A stretch of DNA of 24,428 nt from Saccoglossus kowalevskii (GCF_000003605.2 NW_003157914.1:1-24428); one strand, 5' to 3'; shown: positions 12,300-24,110, counted from the first letter of the stretch. Program-made: numbers and translations. Notes: generated from the letters alone by a model not told the origin.

Positions 12300-13031
12300 C
12301 CTGACACATGTACAAGTTGAGGCAACATTGGAACACGCATACCCAGTCAAAAGTCTAATCCCTGACACATGTACAAGTTGAGGCAACATTGGAACATGCA
12401 TACCCAGTCAAAAGTCTAATCCCTGACACATGTACAAGTTGAGGCAACATTGGAACACGCATACCCAGTCAAAAGTCTAATCCCTGACACATGTACAAGT
12501 TGAATCAACATAGGAACACGCATACCCAGTCAAAAGTCTAATCCCTGACACATGTACAAGTTGAATCAACATAGGAACACGCATACCCAGTCAAAAGTCT
12601 AATCCCTGACACATGTACAAGTTGAATCAACATTGGAATACGCATACCCAGTCAAAAGTCTAATCCCTGACACATGTACAAGTTGAGGCAACATTGGAAC
12701 ACGCATACCCAGTCAAAAGTCTAATCCCTGACACATGTACAAGATGAGGCAATATAGGAATACGCATACCCAGTCAAAAGTCTAATCCCTGACACATGTA
12801 CAAGTTGAGGCAACATTGGAATACGCATACCCAGTCAAAAGTCTAATCCCTGACACATGTACAAGTTGAGGCAACATTGGAACACGCATACCCAGTCAAA
12901 AGTCTAATCCCTGACACATGTACAAGATGAGGCAATATAGGAACACGCATACCCAGTCAACAGTCTAATCCCTGACACATGTACAAGTTGAGGCAACATT
13001 GGAACACGCATACCCAGTCAAAAGTCTAATC
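12300..13031. repeat. Duplicated 12-monomer block, copy 2 (intact, 732 bp)
   Basis: This is the partner of 4575-5302 at an offset of 7725 bp, with identical variant order and every unit 61 bp. It runs on the right directly into an alternating-dimer patch, unlike copy 1, so the duplication boundary is at or close to 13031. Because it is intact, it is the natural reference for judging the indels in copy 1. Confidence 0.88.
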
Positions 13032-13336
13032 CCTGACACATGTACAAGATGAGGCAATATAGGAACACGCATACCCAGTCAACAGTCTAATCCCTGACAC
13101 ATGTACAAGTTGAGGCAACATTGGAACACGCATACCCAGTCAAAAGTCTAATCCCTGACACATGTACAAGATGAGGCAATATAGGAACACGCATACCCAG
13201 TCAACAGTCTAATCCCTGACACATGTACAAGTTGAGGCAACATTGGAACATGCATACCCAGTCAAAAGTCTAATCCCTGACACATGTACAAGATGAGGCA
13301 ATATAGGAACACGCATACCCAGTCAACAGTTTAATC
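12910..13336. repeat. Alternating-dimer patch (122-bp higher-order unit), 3.5 dimers
   Basis: Units alternate strictly between the A18/T27/A30 type with C52 and the consensus type with A52, for seven units. One consensus-type unit has ACATGC, and the last A18-type unit has GTTTAAT at its end. The first two units are also the last two of the 12300-13031 block. Confidence 0.85.
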
Positions 13337-13580
13337 CCTGACACATGTACAAGTTGAGGCAACATTGGAACACGCATACCCAGTCAAAAGTCTAATCCCT
13401 GACACATGTACAAGTTGAGGCAACATAGGAACACGCATACCCAGTCAAAAGTCTAATCCCTGACACATGTACAAGTTGAGGCAACATTGGAACACGCATA
13501 CCCAGTCAACAGTCTAATCCCTGACACATGTACAAGTTGAGGCAACATAGGAACACGCATACCCAGTCAAAAGTCTAATG
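13154..13580. repeat. Seven-monomer duplicated block, copy 1
   Basis: This matches 18212-18638 at an offset of 5058 bp, including the rare C-to-T change giving GTTTAAT at 13329 (18387 in the other copy). The last base of the copy here is G (TAATGCCTG), a private change. Confidence 0.85.
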
Positions 13581-14068
13581 CCTGACACATGTACAAGTTG
13601 AGGCAACATTGGAACACGCATACCCAGTCAAAAGTCTAATCCCTGACACATGTACAAGTTGAGGCAACATAGGAACACGCATACCCAGTCAAAAGTCTAA
13701 TCCCTGACACATGTACAAGTTGAGGCAACATAGGAACATGCATACCCAGTCAAAAGTCTAATCCCTGACACATGTACAAGTTGAGGCAACATAGGAACAC
13801 GCATACCCAGTCAACAGTCTAATCCCTGACACATGTACAAGTTGAGGCAACATTGGAACACGCATACCCAGTCAAAAGTCTAATCCCTGACACATGTACA
13901 AGTTGAGGCAACATTGGAACACGCATACCCAGTCAAAAGTCTAATCCCTGACACATGTACAAGTTGAGGCAATATAGGAACACGCATACCCAGTCAACAG
14001 TCTAATCCCTGACACATGTACAAGTTGAGGCAACATAGGAACATGCATACCCAGTCAAAAGTCTAATC

Positions 14069-14917
14069 CCTGACACATGTACAAGATGAGGCAATATAGG
14101 AACACGCATACCCAGTCAAAAGTCTAATCCCTGACACATGTACAAGTTGAGGCAACATTGGAACATGCATACCCAGTCAAAAGTCTAATCCCTGACACAT
14201 GTACAAGATGAGGCAATATAGGACATGCATACCCAGTCAAAAGTCTAATCCCTGACACATGTACAAGTTGAATCAACATAGGAACACGCATACCCAGTCA
14301 AAAGTCTAATCCCTGACACATGTACAAGTTGAGGCAACATTGAAACACGCATACCCAGTCAAAAGTCTAATCCCTGACACATGTACAAGTTGAGGCAACA
14401 TTGGAACACGCATACCCAGTCAACAGTCTAATCCCTGACACATGTACAAGATGAGGCAACATTGGAACACGCATACCCAGTCAAAAGTCTAATCCCTGAC
14501 ACATGTACAAGTTGAGGCAACATTGGAACACGCATACCCAGTCAAAAGTCTAATCCCTGACACATGTACAAGATGAGGCAATATAGGACACGCATACCCA
14601 GTCAAAAGTCTAATCCCTGACACATGTACAAGTTGAGGCAACATTGGAACATGCATACCCAGTCAACAGTCTAATCCCGACACATGTACAAGTTGAATCA
14701 ACATAGGAACACGCATACCCAGTCAAAAGTCTAATCCCGACACATGTACAAGTTGAATCAACATAGGAACACGCATACCCAGTCAAAAGTCTAATCCCTG
14801 ACACATGTACAAGATGAGGCAATATAGGACACGCATACCCAGTCAAAAGTCTAATCCCTGCCACATGTACAAGTTGAGGCAACATTGGAACACGCATACC
14901 GAGTCAACAGTCTAATC
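14069..14917. repeat. Mosaic duplicated block joining two separated source segments
   Basis: Positions 14069-14433 equal 8411-8775 and 14434-14917 equal 9506-9989. The lengths agree exactly: 365 + 484 = 849 bp. Compared with the 8.4-10.0-kb region, this copy lacks 730 bp (8776-9505), which is exactly twelve units, two of them 60 bp. The join is in phase, as expected for homologous unequal exchange between units. Confidence 0.88.
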
Positions 14918-15344
14918 CCTGACACATGTACAAGTTGAGGCAACATTGGAACTTGCATACCCAGTCAACAGTCTAATCCCTGACACATGTACAAGTTGAG
15001 GCAACATTGGAACACGCATACCCAGTCAAAAGTCTAATCCCTGACACATGTACAAGTTGAATCAACATAGGAACACGCATACCCAGTCAAAAGTCTAATC
15101 CCTGACACATGTACAAGTTGAGGCAACATTGAAACACGCATACCCAGTCAAAAGTCTAATCCCTGACACATGTACAAGTTGAATCAACATTGGAACACGC
15201 ATACCCAGTCAACAGTCTAATCCCTGACACATGTACAAGATGAGGCAACATTGGAACACGCATACCCAGTCAAAAGTCTAATCCCTGACACATGTACAAG
15301 TTGAGGCAACATTGGAACACGCATACCCAGTCAAAAGTCTAATC

Positions 15345-15588
15345 CCTGACACATGTACAAGATGAGGCAATATAGGAACACGCATACCCAGTCAACAGTC
15401 TAATCCCTGACACATGTACAAGTTGAGGCAACATTGGAACACGCATACCCAGTCAAAAGTCTAATCCCTGACACATGTACAAGATGAGGCAATATAGGAA
15501 CACGCATACCCAGTCAACAGTCTAATCCCTGACACATGTACAAGTTGAGGCAACATTGGAACACGCATACCCAGTCAAAAGTCTAATC
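15345..15588. repeat. Alternating-dimer patch, two dimers
   Basis: Two repeats of an A18/T27/A30 unit with C52 followed by a consensus unit with A52. The pattern resumes once at about 15711-15832, after two interrupting consensus-type units, one of which ends in the rare CTGTGAC junction at 15649. Confidence 0.75.
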
Positions 15589-15771
15589 CCTGACACATGT
15601 ACAAGTTGAGGCAACATTGGAACACGCATACCCAGTCAACAGTCTAATCTGTGACACATGTACAAGTTGAGGCAACATTGGAACACGCATACCCAGTCAA
15701 AAGTCTAATCCCTGACACATGTACAAGATGAGGCAATATAGGAACACGCATACCCAGTCAACAGTCTAATC

Positions 15772-16625
15772 CCTGACACATGTACAAGTTGAGGCAACAT
15801 TGGAACACGCATACCCAGTCAAAAGTCTAATCCCTGACACATGTACAAGTTGAGGCAACATTGGAACATGCATACCCAGTCAAAAGTCTAATCCCTGACA
15901 CATGTACAAGTTGAGGCAACATTGGAACACGCATACCCAGTCAAAAGTCTAATCCCTGACACATGTACAAGTTGAATCAACATAGGAACACGCATACCCA
16001 GTCAAAAGTCTAATCCCTGACACATGTACAAGTTGAATCAACATAGGAACACGCATACCCAGTCAAAAGTCTAATCCCTGACACATGTACAAGTTGAATC
16101 AACATTGGAATACGCATACCCAGTCAAAAGTCTAATCCCTGACACATGTACAAGTTGAATCAACATTGGAATACGCATACCCAGTCAAAAGTCTAATCCC
16201 TGACACATGTACAAGTTGAATCAACATTGGAACTTGCATACCCAGTCAAAAGTCTAATCCCTGACACATGTACAAGTTGAATCAACATAGGAACACGCAT
16301 ACCCAGTCAAAAGTCTAATCCCTGACACATGTACAAGTTGAATCAACATTGGAATACGCATACCCAGTCAAAAGTCTAATCCCTGACACATGTACAAGTT
16401 GAGGCAACATTGGAACACGCATACCCAGTCAAAAGTCTAATCCCTGACACATGTACAAGATGAGGCAATATAGGAATACGCATACCCAGTCAAAAGTCTA
16501 ATCCCTGACACATGTACAAGTTGAGGCAACATTGGAATACGCATACCCAGTCAAAAGTCTAATCCCTGACACATGTACAAGTTGAGGCAACATTGGAACA
16601 CGCATACCCAGTCAAAAGTCTAATC
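15772..16625. repeat. Related block, extended by four monomers
   Basis: The first six and last four units match the order in 12300-13031 up to its tenth unit. Four extra units (16138-16381: AATACGC, ACTTGC, A30, AATACGC, all on the AT22-23 background) sit in the middle. The extra stretch begins and ends with the same AATACGC type, which is what an internal unequal exchange between sister copies would leave. The match ends before the A18/T27/A30 unit with C52 found in the other two copies. Confidence 0.8.
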
Positions 16626-17174
16626 CCTGACACATGTACAAGTTGAGGCAACATTGGAACACGCATACCCAGTCAAAAGTCTAATCCCTGACACATGTAC
16701 AAGTTGAGGCAACATTGGAACACGCATACCCAGTCAAAAGTCTAATCCCTGACACATGTACAAGTTGAGGCAACATAGGAACACACATACCCAGTCAAAA
16801 GTCTAATCCCTGACACATGTACAAGTTGAGGCAACATAGGAATACGCATACCCAGTCAAAAGTCTAATCCCTGACACATGTACAAGTTGAGGCAACATTG
16901 GAACACACATACCCAGTCAAAAGTCTAATCCCTGACACATGTACAAGTTGAGGCAACATTGGAACACGCATACCCAGTCAAAAGTCTAATCCCTGACACA
17001 TGTACAAGTTGAGGCAACATTGGAACACGCATACCCAGTCAAAAGTCTAATCCCTGACACATGTACAAGTTGAATCAACATAGGAACACGCATACCCAGT
17101 CAAAAGTCTAATCCCTGACACATGTACAAGTTGAGGCAACATTGGAACACGCATACCGAGTCAACAGTCTAATC

Positions 17175-17601
17175 CCTGACACATGTACAAGATGAGGCAA
17201 TATAGGAACACGCATACCCAGTCAACAGTCTAATCCCTGACACATGTACAAGTTGAGGCAACATTGGAACACGCATACCCAGTCAAAAGTCTAATCCCTG
17301 ACACATGTACAAGATGAGGCAATATAGGAACACGCATACCCAGTCAACAGTCTAATCCCTGACACATGTACAAGTTGAGGCAACATTGGAACACGCATAC
17401 CCAGTCAAAAGTCTAATCCCTGACACATGTACAAGATGAGGCAATATAGGAACACGCATACCCAGTCAAAAGTCTAATCCCTGACACATGTACAAGTTGA
17501 GGCAACATTGGAACACGCATACCCAGTCAAAAGTCTAATCCCTGACACATGTACAAGATGAGGCAATATAGGAACACGCATACCCAGTCAAAAGTCTAAT
17601 C
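17175..17601. repeat. Alternating-dimer patch, 3.5 dimers
   Basis: Seven units alternate between A18/T27/A30 and consensus types. The first two A18-type units have C52 and the last two have A52. A doubled A18-type unit (17541 and 17602) ends the regular pattern. Confidence 0.8.
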
Positions 17602-18211
17602 CCTGACACATGTACAAGATGAGGCAATATAGGAACACGCATACCCAGTCAAAAGTCTAATCCCTGACACATGTACAAGTTGAATCAACATAGGAACACG
17701 CATACCCAGTCAACAGTCTAATCCCTGACACATGTACAAGTTGAGGCAACATTGGAACACGCATACCCAGTCAACAGTCTAATCCCTGACACATGTACAA
17801 GTTGAGGCAACATTGGAACACGCATACCCAGTCAAAAGTCTAATCCCTGACACATGTACAAGATGAGGCAATATAGGAACACGCATACCCAGTCAAAAGT
17901 CTAATCCCTGACACATGTACAAGATGAGGCAATATAGGAACACGCATACCCAGTCAACAGTCTAATCCCTGACACATGTACAAGTTGAGGCAACATTGGA
18001 ACACGCATACCCAGTCAACAGTCTAATCCCTGACACATGTACAAGTTGAGGCAATATAGGAACACGCATACCGAGTCAACAGTCTAATCCCTGACACATG
18101 TACAAGTTGAGGCAACATTGGAACACGCATACCCAGTCAAAAGTCTAATCCCTGACACATGTACAAGATGAGGCAATATAGGAACACGCATACCCAGTCA
18201 AAAGTCTAATC

Positions 18212-18638
18212 CCTGACACATGTACAAGATGAGGCAATATAGGAACACGCATACCCAGTCAACAGTCTAATCCCTGACACATGTACAAGTTGAGGCAACA
18301 TTGGAACATGCATACCCAGTCAAAAGTCTAATCCCTGACACATGTACAAGATGAGGCAATATAGGAACACGCATACCCAGTCAACAGTTTAATCCCTGAC
18401 ACATGTACAAGTTGAGGCAACATTGGAACACGCATACCCAGTCAAAAGTCTAATCCCTGACACATGTACAAGTTGAGGCAACATAGGAACACGCATACCC
18501 AGTCAAAAGTCTAATCCCTGACACATGTACAAGTTGAGGCAACATTGGAACACGCATACCCAGTCAACAGTCTAATCCCTGACACATGTACAAGTTGAGG
18601 CAACATAGGAACACGCATACCCAGTCAAAAGTCTAATC
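18212..18638. repeat. Seven-monomer duplicated block, copy 2
   Basis: This is the partner of 13154-13580 with the same order of A18/T27/A30 plus C52, ACATGC, A18-type with GTTTAAT, then alternating T30 and A30 consensus units. The next unit (18639) differs, with ACATGC and an extra A that makes it 62 bp (CAAAAAG). Confidence 0.85.
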
Positions 18639-19859
18639 CCTGACACATGTACAAGTTGAGGCAACATTGGAACATGCATACCCAGTCAAAAAGTCTAATC
18701 CCTGACACATGTACAAGTTGAGGCAACATTGGAACATGCATACCCAGTCAAAAGTTTAATCCTTGACACATGTACAAGATGAGGCAACATTGGAACACGC
18801 ATACCCAGTCAAAAGTCTAATCCCTGACACATGTACAAGTTGAGGCAACATTGGAACATGCATACCCAGTCAAAAGTCTAATCCCTGACACATGTACAAG
18901 TTGAATCAACATAGGAACACGCATACCCAGTCAAAAGTCTAATCCCTGACACATGTACAAGATGAGGCAACATTGGAACACGCATACCCAGTCAAAAGTC
19001 TAATCCCTGACACATGTACAAGATGAGGCAAAATAGGAACACGCATACCCAGTGAACAGTCTAATCCCTGACACATGTACAAGTTGAGGCAACATTGGAA
19101 CACGCATACCCAGTCAAAAGTCTAATCCCTGACACATGTACAAGTTGAGGCAACATAGGAACACGCATACCCAGTCAACAGTCTAATCCCTGACACATGT
19201 ACAAGTTGAGGCAACATTGGAACATGCATACCCAGTCAACAGTCTAATCCCTGACACATGTACAAGTTGAATCAACATTGGAACACGCATACCCAGTCAA
19301 CAGTCTAATCCCTGACACATGTACAAGTTGAGGCAACATTGGAACACGCATACCCAGTCAAAAGTCTAATCCCTGACACATGTACAAGTTGAGGCAACAT
19401 TGGAACATGCATACCCAGTGAACAGTCTAATCCCTGACACATGTACAAGTTGAATCAACATTGGAACACGCATACCCAGTCAAAAGTCTAATCCCTGACA
19501 CATGTACAAGTTGAGGCAACATTGGAACATGCATACCCAGTCAAAAGTCTAATCCCTGACACATGTACAAGTTGAGGCAACATTGGAACATGCATACCCA
19601 GTCAAAAGTCTAATCCCTGACACATGTACAAGTTGAATCAACATTGGAACACGCATACCCAGTCAAAAGTCTAATCCCTGACACATGTACAAGTTGAGGC
19701 AACATAGGAACACGCATACCCAGTCAACAGTCTAATCCCTGACACATGTACAAGTTGAATCAACATAGGAACACGCATACCCAGTCAACAGTCTAATCCC
19801 TGACACATGTACAAGTTGAGGCAACATTGGAACACGCATACCCAGTCAAAAGTCTAATC

Positions 19860-20347
19860 CCTGACACATGTACAAGTTGAGGCAACATTGGAACACGCAT
19901 ACCCAGTCAAAAGTCTAATCCCTGACACATGTACAAGTTGAATCAACATAGGAACACGCATACCCAGTCAAAAGTCTAATCCCTGACACATGTACAAGTT
20001 GAGGCAACATAGGAACATGCATACCCAGTCAAAAGTCTAATCCCTGACACATGTACAAGTTGAGGCAACATAGGAACACGCATACCGAGTCAACAGTCTA
20101 ATCCCTGACACATGTACAAGTTGAGGCAACATTGGAACACGCATACCCAGTCAAAAGTCTAATCCCTGACACATGTACAAGTTGAATCAACATAGGAACA
20201 CGCATACCCAGTCAAAAGTCTAATCCCTGACACATGTACAAGTTGAGGCAACATAGGAACATGCATACCCAGTCAAAAGTCTAATCCCTGACACATGTAC
20301 AAGTTGAGGCAACATAGGAACACGCATACCGAGTCAACAGTCTAATC
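19860..20347. repeat. Perfect tandem duplication of a four-monomer (244-bp) unit
   Basis: Positions 19860-20103 and 20104-20347 are the same four units in the same order: consensus; AT22-23/A30; A30 with ACATGC; A30 with G45/C52. I found no difference between the halves, so this is among the most recent events in the window. It abuts the ACTTGC block at 20348. Confidence 0.9.
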
Positions 20348-20896
20348 CCTGACACATGTACAAGTTGAGGCAACATTGGAACTTGCATACCCAGTCAACA
20401 GTCTAATCCCTGACACATGTACAAGTTGAGGCAACATTGGAACACGCATACCCAGTCAAAAGTCTAATCCCTGACACATGTACAAGTTGAGGCAACATTG
20501 GAACACGCATACCCAGTCAACAGTCTAATCCCTGACACATGTACAAGTTGAGGCAACATTGGAACTTGCATACCCAGTCAACAGTCTAATCCCTGACACA
20601 TGTACAAGTTGAGGCAACATTGGAACACGCATACCCAGTCAAAAGTCTAATCCCTGACACATGTACAAGTTGAGGCAACATTGGAACATGCATACCCAGT
20701 CAACAGTCTAATCCCTGACACATGTACAAGTTGAGGCAACATTGGAACACGCATACCCAGTCAAAAGTCTAATCCCTGACACATGTACAAGTTGAGGCAA
20801 CATTGGAACTTGCATACCCAGTCAACAGTCTAATCCCTGACACATGTACAAGTTGAGGCAACATTGGAACACGCATACCCAGTCAAAAGTCTAATC
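20348..20896. repeat. ACTTGC-rich nine-monomer block, copy 2
   Basis: Units at 20348, 20531 and 20775 have ACTTGC/C52, and the rest of the order equals 11023-11632 minus one of the doubled ACTTGC units. The offset is 9325 bp at the left end, the longest-range block match I found. Confidence 0.85.
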
Positions 20897-23884
20897 CCTG
20901 ACACATGTACAAGTTGAGGCAACATAGGAACACGCATACCCAGTCAAAAGTCTAATCCCTGACACATGTACAAGTTGAATCAACATTGGAACACGCATAC
21001 CGAGTCAACAGTCTAATCCCTGACACATGTACAAGTTGAATCAACATAGGAACACGCATACCGAGTCAACAGTCTAATCCCTGACACATGTACAAGATGA
21101 GGCAATATAGGAACACGCATACCCAGTCAAAAGTCTAATCCCTGACACATGTACAAGTTGAGGCAATATAGGAACACGCATACCCAGTCAAAAGTCTAAT
21201 CCCTGACACATGTACAAGTTGAGGCAACATAGGAACATGCATACCCAGTCAAAAGTCTAATCCCTGACACATGTACAAGTTGAATCAACATTGGAACACA
21301 CATACCCAGTCAAAAGTCTAATCCCTGACACATGTACAAGTTGAGGCAACATTGGAACATGCATACCCAGTCAAAAGTCTAATCCCTGACACATGTACAA
21401 GTTGAGGCAACATTGGAACACGCATACCCAGTCAAAAGTCTAATCCCTGACACATGTACAAGTTGAGGCAACATTGGAACACGCATACCCAGTCAAAAGT
21501 CTAATCCCTGACACATGTACAAGTTGAGGCAACATTGGAACACGCATACCCAGTCAAAAGTCTAATCCCTGACACATGTACAAGTTGAATCAACATTGGA
21601 ACACACATACCCAGTCAAAAGTCTAATCCCTGACACATGTACAAGTTGAGGCAACATTGGAACATGCATACCCAGTCAAAAGTCTAATCCCTGACACATG
21701 TACAAGTTGAGGCAACATTGGAACACGCATACCCAGTCAAAAGTCTAATCCCTGACACATGTACAAGTTGAGGCAACATTGGAACACGCATACCCAGTCA
21801 AAAGTCTAATCCCTGACACATGTACAAGATGAGGCAATATAGGAACACGCATACCCAGTCAAAAGTCTAATCCCTGACACATGTACAAGATGAGGCAACA
21901 TTGGAACACACATACCCAGTCAAAAGTCTAATCCCTGACACATGTACAAGTTGAGGCAACATTGGAACACGCATACCCAGTCAAAAGTCTAATCCCTGAC
22001 ACATGTACAAGATGAGGCAATATAGGAACACGCATACCCAGTCAACAGTCTAATCCCTGACACATGTACAAGTTGAGGCAACATTGGAATACGCATACCC
22101 AGTCAAAAGTCTAATCCCTGACACATGTACAAGTTGAGGCAACATTGGAACACGCATACCCAGTCAAAAGTCTAATCCCTGACACATGTACAAGTTGAGG
22201 CAACATTGGAACACGCATACCCAGTCAACAGTCTAATCCCTGACACATGTACAAGTTGAGGCAACATTGGAACATGCATACCCAGTCAAAAGTCTAATCC
22301 CTGACACATGTACAAGTTGAGGCAACATTGGAACACGCATACCCAGTCAAAAGTCTAATCCCTGACACATGTACAAGTTGAGGCAACATTGGAACACGCA
22401 TACCCAGTCAAAAGTCTAATCCCTGACACATGTACAAGTTGAGGCAACATTGGAACACGCATACCCAGTCAAAAGTCTAATCCCTGACACATGTACAAGT
22501 TGAGGCAACATTGGAACACGCATACCCAGTCAAAAGTCTAATCCCTGACACATGTACAAGATGAGGCAATATAGGAACACGCATACCCAGTCAAAAGTCT
22601 AATCCCTGACACATGTACAAGTTGAATCAACATTGGAACACACATACCCAGTCAAAAGTCTAATCCCTGACACATGTACAAGTTGAATCAACATTGGAAC
22701 ACACATACCCAGTCAAAAGTCTAATCCCTGACACATGTACAAGTTGAGGCAACATTGGAACATGCATACCCAGTCAAAAGTCTAATCCCTGACACATGTA
22801 CAAGTTGAGGCAACATTGGAACACGCATACCCAGTCAAAAGTCTAATCCCTGACACATGTACAAGTTGAGGCAACATTGGAACACGCATACCCAGTCAAA
22901 AGTCTAATCCCTGACACATGTACAAGTTGAGGCAACATTGGAACACGCATACCCAGTCAAAAGTCTAATCCCTGACACATGTACAAGATGAGGCAATATA
23001 GGAACACGCATACCCAGTCAACAGTCTAATCCCTGACACATGTACAAGTTGAGGCAACATTGGAATACGCATACCCAGTCAAAAGTCTAATCCCTGACAC
23101 ATGTACAAGTTGAGGCAACATTGGAACACGCATACCCAGTCAAAAGTTTAATCCCTGACACATGTACAAGTTGAATCAACATTGGAACACGCATACCCAG
23201 TCAACAGTCTAATCCCTGACACATGTACAAGTTGAGGCAACATTGGAACACGCATACCCAGTCAAAAGTCTAATCCCTGACACATGTACAAGATGAGGCA
23301 ACATTGGAACACGCATACCCAGTCAAAAGTCTAATCCCTGACACATGTACAGTTGAGGCAACATTGGAACACGCATACCCAGTCAAAAGTCTAATCCCTG
23401 ACACATGTACAAGTTGAGGCAACATAGGAACACGCATACCCAGTCAAAAGTCTAATCCCTGACACATGTACAAGTTGAGGCAACATAGGAACACGCATAC
23501 CCAGTCAACAGTCTAATCCCTGACACATGTACAAGTTGAGGCAACATAGGAACACGCATACCGAGTCAACAGTCTAATCCCTGACACATGTACAAGTTGA
23601 GGCAACATTGGAACACGCATACCCAGTCAAAAGTCTAATCCCTGACACATGTACAAGTTGAGGCAACATAGGAACACGCATACCCAGTCAAAAGTCTAAT
23701 CCCTGACACATGTACAAGTTGAGGCAACATTGGAACACGCATACCCAGTCAAAAGTCTAATCCCTGACACATGTACAAGTTGAGGCAACATAGGAACATG
23801 CATACCCAGTCAAAAGTCTAATCCCTGACACATGTACAAGTTGAGGCAACATTGGAACACGCATACCCAGTCAACAGTCTAATC

Positions 23885-24110
23885 TGTGACACATGTACAA
23901 GTTGAGGCAACATTGGAACACGCATACCGAGTCAACAGTCTAATCCCTGACACATGTACAAGATGAGGCAATATAGGAACACGCATACCCAGTCAAAAGT
24001 CTAATCCATGACACATGTACAAGTTGAGGCAACATTGGAACACGCATACCCAGTCAAAAGTCTAATCTGTGACACATGTACAAGTTGATGCAATATAGGA
24101 ACATGCATAC
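23885..24110. repeat. Degenerate right-hand edge of the array
   Basis: Three complete units and a 43-bp partial unit. Three of the four copy starts are non-standard: CTGTGAC at 23884, CCATGAC at 24006 and CTGTGAC at 24067, against CCCTGAC nearly everywhere else. The last copy also has T22 (GATGC) combined with T27 and A30. Edge copies of satellites are usually exchanged less and so diverge more, which fits. Confidence 0.85.

Larger units (their letters stand above)
1..24110. repeat. 61-bp tandem satellite array, 395 complete copies plus a 43-bp partial copy
   Basis: The unit CCTGACACAT... recurs every 61 bp with no gaps, spacers or insertions from the first base to 24110. Walking the phase and correcting for single-base indels gives 395 complete copies and a last one that stops at unit position 43. 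The consensus is about 44% G+C and strand-skewed (22 A, 12 T, 16 C, 11 G). Overlapping palindromes ACATGT and TGTACA occupy 7-15. Variation is confined mostly to positions 18, 22-23, 27, 30, 35-38, 45 and 52. Most copies differ from consensus at only a few bases, so the array is young or actively homogenised. Length variants are mainly 60 bp: loss of one A at 33-34, or of T3. Both strands carry frequent stops and the 61-bp period is not a multiple of three, so it is not a coding repeat. The function is unknown; a heterochromatic satellite or large minisatellite is the plain reading. Confidence 0.98.

Noticed and set aside
1-24110. CRISPR array
   Set aside because: The units abut directly, no unique spacers exist, the copy number is far too high, and all variation is point changes within one 61-bp unit.
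1-24110. Centromeric CENP-B box or telomeric repeat
   Set aside because: The unit has no TTCG...CGGG pattern on either strand, and no TTAGGG-like run is present in array or flank.
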